From the NCBI GenBank assembly GCA_002474405.1, contig DLQW01000068.1, positions 1 to 10,856 on the forward strand: a DNA stretch of 10,856 nt, in the 5' to 3' direction. Each line of letters opens with the position of its first letter. Position 1 is the first letter of the stretch. The DNA is from Christensenella sp. UBA7597 (lineage in GTDB: Bacteria > Bacillota > Clostridia > Christensenellales > Borkfalkiaceae). The position numbers and the translations under genes are program-made. Below the pieces are notes generated by a model. That model saw only the letters and a program-made list of their open reading frames with translations. It searched no databases and was not told where the DNA came from. Positions 6,713-10,856 of this stretch are shown here, piece after piece.

Positions 6713-7246
6713 TTACAGCGCCGTACCCCTTTTCGGCAACGTAAACGCCGAAAGATCCGCGCCCTCGTTTTTCAGCAGCGCGATTTTCCTATCGATGCCG
6801 CCGGCATACCCCGTCAGGTTTCCGCTTGCGCCAACCACTCTGTGGCATGGAATCACAATCGAAATCGAATTATGCCCCACCGCGCCGCCTACCGCCTGCG
6901 CCGAAACGCGTTTTCCCGTTTCGTTTGCGATTTGCTTCGCGATGTTTCCGTAAGTCATCGTCTGCCCGAACGGAATCGTCAGCATAATTTCCCACACGCG
7001 CCTGCGGAAGAGCGAAATGCCGTCCATGGAAAGCGGCGGCATAAAATCGGGCGCCTTCCCCGTAAAATAAATATCCAGCCACTTTTTCGTCTGCGCAAAC
7101 ACCGGCAGTTCTTTTTCTTCATATCCGCGGGGCAGCGTGTCGGCAAAATATTTCTGCCCGTCCAGCCACAAGCCCGTCAGCGCCTGCCCGTTGCTTGCCA
7201 TCGTGATTCCGCCTACCGGCGATAAATACTTATCCGTATAAAACAT
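6713..7246 (-). CDS. ogt: Methylated-DNA--protein-cysteine S-methyltransferase
   Basis: A suicide repair enzyme that takes alkyl groups from O6-alkylguanine (and O4-alkylthymine) onto its own cysteine. It has 177 residues, typical of Ogt/MGMT. The active site is VIPCHRVV with C134 and H135. FGQTMTYGNIAKQIA (93-107) and the helix-turn-helix region RVSAQAVGGAVGHN (113-126) precede it, and LTGYAGGIDRKIALLKNEG follows, all as in the family. The ATG at 7246-7244 has GGAGGA (7258-7253) in front of it, placed inside the last codons of the upstream glycosylase gene. The two genes are 1 nt apart and are probably translationally coupled in one operon. No fused Ada-type regulator domain is present. Confidence 0.96.
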   Translation of the reverse strand: MFYTDKYLSPVGGITMASNGQALTGLWLDGQKYFADTLPRGYEEKELPVFAQTKKWLDIYFTGKAPDFMPPLSMDGISLFRRRVWEIMLTIPFGQTMTYGNIAKQIANETGKRVSAQAVGGAVGHNSISIVIPCHRVVGASGNLTGYAGGIDRKIALLKNEGADLSAFTLPKRGTAL

Positions 7247-7247
7247 A

Positions 7248-7919
7248 TTACTTCCTCCGTTTATTCTGTTTTTCGTTTTTCTGTTTCGGCGCGCAATCTT
7301 TCAGTTCCGGTATCGCGCCGCCGGCAACCGCCCACAAATATAAACTGGCAACACTGCAATACGGCGAAAATTTACGGCGATATTTTTCAAACAATTTCTT
7401 ATCAATTTTTCTATGGCGATACACCATGCGCAATCCGCGCAATATCGCCAGGTCGCCGAAACTGAAAACGTCCGGGCGTTGCAGACAAAACAATAAAATC
7501 ATCTCGGCTGTCCATAAACCGATGCCTTTCAGAGACGCCAAAGCCTCCGTCGCCTGTTTATCCGGCATGCGCTCTACCGCAGCCAAATCAAACTCGCCGC
7601 TTTCTGCTTTTCTCGCAAAATCTTTGATATACTCCGCTTTTTTAAACGTAATGCCGAACGATTGCAGCGTTTCCACGCTTACACCGGACAAGGCGCGGGA
7701 ATCAACCGTACCGAACGCCGTTTTCATTCTTTGCCATATCGTAGACTGAGCTTTCGTAGAAATCTGCTGTCCCACGATATGATGCACCACCGACGAGAAC
7801 AAGTCGGGATCCGCCTCCCTCTCGATTTTCCCGATTGTGTCGATGCATCGAGCTAAGCGGGCGTCGCGCGATTTCAGATATTCGGTTTCTTTTGCGCCGT
7901 ATTCGAAAAATTTCGCCAT
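7248..7919 (-). CDS. alkA: DNA-3-methyladenine glycosylase II (AlkA-like, HhH-GPD)
   Basis: Base-excision glycosylase of 223 residues, likely removing alkylated purines. VVHHIVGQQIS (44-54) is the usual N-terminal core motif. The helix-hairpin-helix is LKGIGLWTAEMIL (130-142), and the catalytic Asp is D156 in FSFGDLAILRG. The N-terminal TBP-like domain of E. coli AlkA is absent, as in the shorter bacterial AlkA-like/MAG-type enzymes. The C-terminal tail is Lys/Arg-rich (KQKNEKQNKRRK). The ATG at 7919-7917 has a poor ribosome binding site: AAGGA sits only 1 nt before it and a GGA lies about 11 nt upstream. It is first in an operon with ogt, divergent from the AraC-type regulator. Confidence 0.93.
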   Translation of the reverse strand: MAKFFEYGAKETEYLKSRDARLARCIDTIGKIEREADPDLFSSVVHHIVGQQISTKAQSTIWQRMKTAFGTVDSRALSGVSVETLQSFGITFKKAEYIKDFARKAESGEFDLAAVERMPDKQATEALASLKGIGLWTAEMILLFCLQRPDVFSFGDLAILRGLRMVYRHRKIDKKLFEKYRRKFSPYCSVASLYLWAVAGGAIPELKDCAPKQKNEKQNKRRK

Positions 7920-7950
7920 ATCCTTGACATTCCGTTGAATTTTTATTATA

Positions 7951-7959
7951 ATTATATCA
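7951..7959 (-). promoter_or_regulatory. Extended -10 promoter of alkA-ogt
   Basis: TGATATAAT (7959-7951) is an extended -10 with a consensus hexamer. The -35 position (7979-7974, TAACGC) is poor, which suits a promoter that needs an activator. A second TATAAT lies at 7950-7945. Confidence 0.65.
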
Positions 7960-7976
7960 CATTTTCCGCTAATGCG

Positions 7977-8006
7977 TTATCATAAAAACACCGAAATTTA
8001 TCATAA
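7977..8006. promoter_or_regulatory. Direct repeat TTATCATAA x2, candidate regulator operator
   Basis: Identical 9-bp copies occur at 7977-7985 and 7998-8006, exactly 21 bp (two helical turns) apart. Each copy is nearly palindromic (TTAT-N-ATAA). The left copy touches the -35 position of the alkA promoter; the right copy covers the most likely -10 area of the araC-type gene, 19 bases before its start codon. AraC-family dimers typically bind direct repeats with about this spacing. Confidence 0.55.
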
Positions 8007-8024
8007 TATCGTCAGGATGAATAT

Positions 8025-8900
8025 ATGCAACAAGCTCAAATCGTCAATTCCGTCAATCTGTATTCGGGAACGGACTTTCCCTATCTGGTTTTAAACGTCG
8101 ACGGAGAACGCGGCACGCCCGAAAACACAGGCTTCCATACGGTACACTGGCACGAAGATATCCAATTCGTCCTCGTTTCCCGCGGAACGGTTTTCGTGAA
8201 AACTTTGGACGCGCGCATCGTTCTCGCGCAAGGCGAGGGCTTATTTATCAATAAAAACGTCGTGCATTTTATCGATAAAAGTGACGGCGCATACCAAAGC
8301 TTCATTTTCCCCGATTATTTTCTTAAATTTTATTTCGGCGCGCCGGCAGAACGCCTTGCCAACAAACTTATCGGACAAAATTTTCTGCCTGTGTACAAGT
8401 TTTGCGAAGAACAGGCATGGCATTCCGACGTTCTGGAAAAACTGCGCACTCTTTCGGAATTAGAAAAAAACAAAGACGACTTGTATCCGTATCGCGTACT
8501 TTGTACGCTTTCCTCGCTGTGGCTGCTTATGCTAAGCAATATTCCCGCAGGCACCGGCAAAAAAGAAACAACCGCAAGCGCGCGGACAAAACGTTTTCTC
8601 GAATATATCCACGGGCATTATTCCGAACCGATTTCCCTTACGTCGATAGCCGACGCTGCACATGTAAGCGTATCCGAAATTTTACGTTGTTTTAAATCGA
8701 ACATGAACACCACGCCGTACAAATATGTTACGGAACTGCGTTTGCAGAAATCCGCGGAAATGCTGAAAAACACACATCTGACCATTGCCGAAATTTCGGA
8801 TATGTCGGGCTTTTGTTCACTCAGTCATTTCGGAAAATGTTTCAAAGAAAAAACAGGATATTCTCCGAAAGAATACCGTAACAAAAACCGAAGTCTATAA
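8025..8900 (+). CDS. AraC-family transcriptional regulator with cupin-like sensor domain
   Basis: A 291-residue DNA-binding regulator. The N-terminal domain (about residues 38-85) reads as a cupin barrel: FHTVHWHEDIQFVLVSRG followed by LAQGEGLFINKNVVHFI, the usual AraC ligand-binding fold. The C-terminal domain has two helix-turn-helix motifs: ISLTSIADAAHVSVSEI (203-219) and LTIAEISDMSGFCSLSHFGKC (252-272), ending in the family signature KTGYSPKEYR. The ligand cannot be read from the sequence; cupin AraC proteins often sense sugars or other small metabolites. It lacks the Cys-rich methyl-accepting domain of Ada. AGGA (8014-8017) lies 7 nt before the ATG. It is divergent from alkA-ogt and may control that operon, itself, or both through the repeats between them. 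Confidence 0.93.
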   Translation: MQQAQIVNSVNLYSGTDFPYLVLNVDGERGTPENTGFHTVHWHEDIQFVLVSRGTVFVKTLDARIVLAQGEGLFINKNVVHFIDKSDGAYQSFIFPDYFLKFYFGAPAERLANKLIGQNFLPVYKFCEEQAWHSDVLEKLRTLSELEKNKDDLYPYRVLCTLSSLWLLMLSNIPAGTGKKETTASARTKRFLEYIHGHYSEPISLTSIADAAHVSVSEILRCFKSNMNTTPYKYVTELRLQKSAEMLKNTHLTIAEISDMSGFCSLSHFGKCFKEKTGYSPKEYRNKNRSL

Positions 8901-8905
8901 AAGTC

Positions 8906-8933
8906 GCAGTCTCGCGTTTTTCCGCGGGGCTGC
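8906..8933 (+). terminator. Hairpin between araC-type gene and histidine kinase gene
   Basis: An 11-bp stem (8906-8916 with 8923-8933) with two U-G pairs in the plus-strand RNA and loop TTTTTC lies 5 bases after the regulator stop. No T-run follows on the plus strand. On the minus strand GACTTTTA follows, but the two wobbles become C-A mismatches. It separates convergent genes and may terminate one or both weakly. Confidence 0.5.
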
Positions 8934-8952
8934 CGTATCGTTGACAATATTT

Positions 8953-10305
8953 TTAAAATTTCACCGTAAATTTGCTGCCTTTGCCAAGTTCGCTTTCCAC
9001 GCCGATCTGCCAGCCCGCTTTCACGCAAATTTTTTTTGCCACGGCAAGCCCCAGCCCGAATCCGCCGTTTTTGCCGTTATGCGATTTGTCCACGGTGAAA
9101 AACCGCGAAAACACCTTTCCGAGATTCTCTTCCGAAATGCCTATGCCGGTATCTTCCACTTCCAGTTTTTCCCGGTTCAGCGTTACCGTAACCGAACCGC
9201 CCTCTTTATTGTACTTGACGGCGTTCCGCACCAGATTTCCGAATAATTCGCTCAGTCTTTCGTGGCGGCTGAGTAAAATCACGTTGTCGTCGATATGCTC
9301 GATAATCGTAACTTTTCTCTTATCCGCTTCCGGTTTCAAAGCGCTCAAAGTTTCCCTTGCCAGCGCCGAGAAATTCACTTCGTACGCGGGCAAATCGTCG
9401 CTTTCTATTTCGCTGTAATTGATGATGCACGCAATCAGATTCGTCAGCCTGTCGCTCTGCGTTAAAATCGTTTTATACGCCAGCGCTTTCTGCTCGTCGG
9501 ACATTCCTCCCGCGCTCAGAAGTTCGGCATAGCCGCGGATGGAAGTCAGCGGCGTGTTCATTTCGTGCGTAACGTTGGAAATAAATTCGTCTTTCGAAGC
9601 CCGCGCCTGCTCCACCGCCTCTTTTTCCGCCTTGATTTCTTCCATCTGACGGTTGATATTGCGGCTGCGTTCGTTCAGAAGTTCCGCTACCGGCTGCAAT
9701 TCGGAATATTTCGAAGTAACGCTGTCGTTATTCGCCGCTTCCGCAGCAAGTTTTTTCACGGGCGTTACCACGATATTCGTGGCGGCGAACGCCGTAGCCA
9801 CGCAAAGCAGCAGCATCACCGCAAAAAACGAAGCCAGCGTGGGCAGCGTTTTAACGAAAATCAGCCAGTCGCTGTCGGTTACGATCGAAATGCGCACCAG
9901 ATACGAGCCGCCGAAATTACGGCAATAATACATCATGTTTTTGCCGATCGTGGCGCTGGAACGCACCGCAAACCCGTCGCCGTTCTTCCCGTTTTCCAGC
10001 GCTTCGATCACTTCCTCGCGGTTCGAATGGTTGGTTTCCGGTTTTTCGGCTTCGCTGTCCGCCAGAACGTTCCCCTGCGCGTCCATAAACGTAACGCGCG
10101 CGCCGTTCAGTTTTTCCGAAAACGCCTTCGCTCCCGCCTCGTCCAACGGGTATTCGCTTTCGGCATACTCGTTCATATACACGCTTAAATAACTTCTGCC
10201 GTCGTCCACCGAAGATTTATAATACACCTGCGTGCTTGCCAGCCCGAACATCAGCACGCAAAACAGCGTAATTCCCAGCGATAACAGCCATACTCTCCAC
10301 TTCAT
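8953..10305 (-). CDS. Membrane sensor histidine kinase (PhoR/ResE-like)
   Basis: A 450-residue two-component kinase. TM1 is about residues 4-26 and TM2 about 153-176, enclosing an extracytoplasmic sensor region of roughly 125 residues with no motif I recognise. TPVKKLAAEA begins a HAMP-like linker and a charged helix (about 208-240) follows. The HisKA dimerisation box is FISNVTHEMNTPLTSIRGYA with phospho-acceptor H247. The ATPase domain has the N box GNLVRNAVKYN (N357, N361), the G1 box DTGIGI (385-390) and the G2 box GGFGLGL (414-420), so it looks catalytically complete. A start at 10305 fits GGAG about 10 nt upstream. It follows its response regulator gene by 58 nt and is surely its partner. 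Confidence 0.95.
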   Translation of the reverse strand: MKWRVWLLSLGITLFCVLMFGLASTQVYYKSSVDDGRSYLSVYMNEYAESEYPLDEAGAKAFSEKLNGARVTFMDAQGNVLADSEAEKPETNHSNREEVIEALENGKNGDGFAVRSSATIGKNMMYYCRNFGGSYLVRISIVTDSDWLIFVKTLPTLASFFAVMLLLCVATAFAATNIVVTPVKKLAAEAANNDSVTSKYSELQPVAELLNERSRNINRQMEEIKAEKEAVEQARASKDEFISNVTHEMNTPLTSIRGYAELLSAGGMSDEQKALAYKTILTQSDRLTNLIACIINYSEIESDDLPAYEVNFSALARETLSALKPEADKRKVTIIEHIDDNVILLSRHERLSELFGNLVRNAVKYNKEGGSVTVTLNREKLEVEDTGIGISEENLGKVFSRFFTVDKSHNGKNGGFGLGLAVAKKICVKAGWQIGVESELGKGSKFTVKF

Positions 10306-10329
10306 ATCCTTTTTTCTCCGTTATGTTTC

Positions 10330-10348
10330 CGCCGCCCGGAAGGCGACG
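10330..10348 (-). other. Intercistronic hairpin between response regulator and kinase genes
   Basis: CGTCGCC (10348-10342) pairs with GGCGGCG (10336-10330) in the minus-strand RNA, 7 bp with one U-G pair and a 5-nt loop. No T-run follows, so it is not an intrinsic terminator. It might affect mRNA processing or the ratio of regulator to kinase. Confidence 0.4.
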
Positions 10349-10363
10349 TTCCGTTTCCCGTCG

Positions 10364-10856
10364 TCAGTCCTCGGCAAGTTTATACCCTACCCCGAATACG
10401 GTTTCTATTTTTATTCCCAGTTTTCTCAACCGCGCCACGTGGTTATCCAGCGTCCTCGTTTCGCCCGCGTCGTACCCCCACACGTCGGTTAAAAGCCTGT
10501 CGCGCGAAAGCACTTTTCCCTTGTTTTCCATCAGTACGCGCAAAAGCTCGTATTCCTTTCTGTTCAGCGCCACCGCTTCGCCGCCCACCGTACACGAAAA
10601 CGTCTCCGTGTTCAGCGTAACGTTCCCCGCAGCCAGCTGCGCCGGCTTCTTCTTTTCGCGGAGTCTCGCGTTCACCCGCGCGGTAAGTTCCAGCACGGAA
10701 AACGGCTTCGAAACGTAATCGTCCGCCCCCAGATTCAGCCCGTTTACTTTATCTTCCTCTTTGGAAAGCGCCGAAAGAATGATACATGCGACTTCGGGGT
10801 ATCTGCTTTTCACGAATTGCAGCGCGTCCAGTCCGCTGCCGTCCGGCAACATGATA
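10364..10856 (-). CDS. OmpR/PhoB-type response regulator, C-terminal part (cut by window edge)
   Basis: Partial regulator. The visible part begins in the receiver domain at IMLPDGSGLDAL. The phospho-acceptor Asp is expected just before that Ile, so the window ends one base into its codon. The receiver continues with CIILSALS (the switch Ser) and YVSKPF (the conserved Lys). A winged-helix Trans_reg_C domain follows: LNRKEYELLRVLMENKGK, LSRDRLLTDVWGYD, TRTLDNHVARLRKLG and ETVFGVGYKLAED. It is the first gene of the pair with the histidine kinase. Its start and promoter lie outside the window. Confidence 0.96.
   Translation of the reverse strand, partial: IMLPDGSGLDALQFVKSRYPEVACIILSALSKEEDKVNGLNLGADDYVSKPFSVLELTARVNARLREKKKPAQLAAGNVTLNTETFSCTVGGEAVALNRKEYELLRVLMENKGKVLSRDRLLTDVWGYDAGETRTLDNHVARLRKLGIKIETVFGVGYKLAED

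Noticed and set aside
8025..8900. Regulator as a true Ada protein
   Set aside because: It lacks the N-terminal Cys-rich methyl-acceptor domain and the methyltransferase domain; the N-terminus is cupin-like.

Overview
The window looks like a chromosomal segment of a low-to-mid GC Clostridia-like bacterium (Bacillota). The reasons are a T-box riboswitch in front of thrS, a gene resembling the sporulation protein YtxC directly upstream of thrS (the order known from Bacillus), strong GGAGG-type ribosome binding sites and sigma-A type promoters. I cannot name a genus from sequence alone.

Left part (1-4579) is housekeeping. On the minus strand lie the first 267 codons of threonyl-tRNA synthetase, its T-box leader with a hand-pairable antiterminator/terminator switch and a near-consensus promoter, and the ytxC-like gene. 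A nearly symmetric extended -10 region separates ytxC from leuS, which runs on the plus strand and ends in a strong hairpin.

Middle part (4580-6692) is visibly AT-richer and looks acquired. It starts with a near-consensus extended -10 promoter at 4621-4649 that drives a roughly 190-nt, highly structured RNA. This RNA has a 23-bp closing stem, internal hairpins and its own intrinsic terminator. About 90 bases after that terminator begins a 569-residue DUF262 plus HNH nuclease of the GmrSD/BrxU/SspE type, a phage-defence family. The structured RNA is the most unusual item here. It may be a stand-alone RNA, an attenuating leader of the nuclease gene, or the mRNA of a 23-residue peptide whose ribosome binding site is buried in a stem. 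A bidirectional terminator closes the island.

Right part (6693-10856) holds a minus-strand pair for alkylation repair (an AlkA-like glycosylase and an Ogt-type methyltransferase, 1 nt apart). It is divergent from an AraC-family regulator with a cupin-like N-terminus. The intergenic region carries two identical 9-bp sites exactly 21 bp apart, a plausible operator linking regulator and repair genes. After a hairpin come, on the minus strand, a PhoR-like histidine kinase and the 3' part of its OmpR/PhoB-type response regulator, cut by the window edge one base into the expected phospho-acceptor Asp codon.
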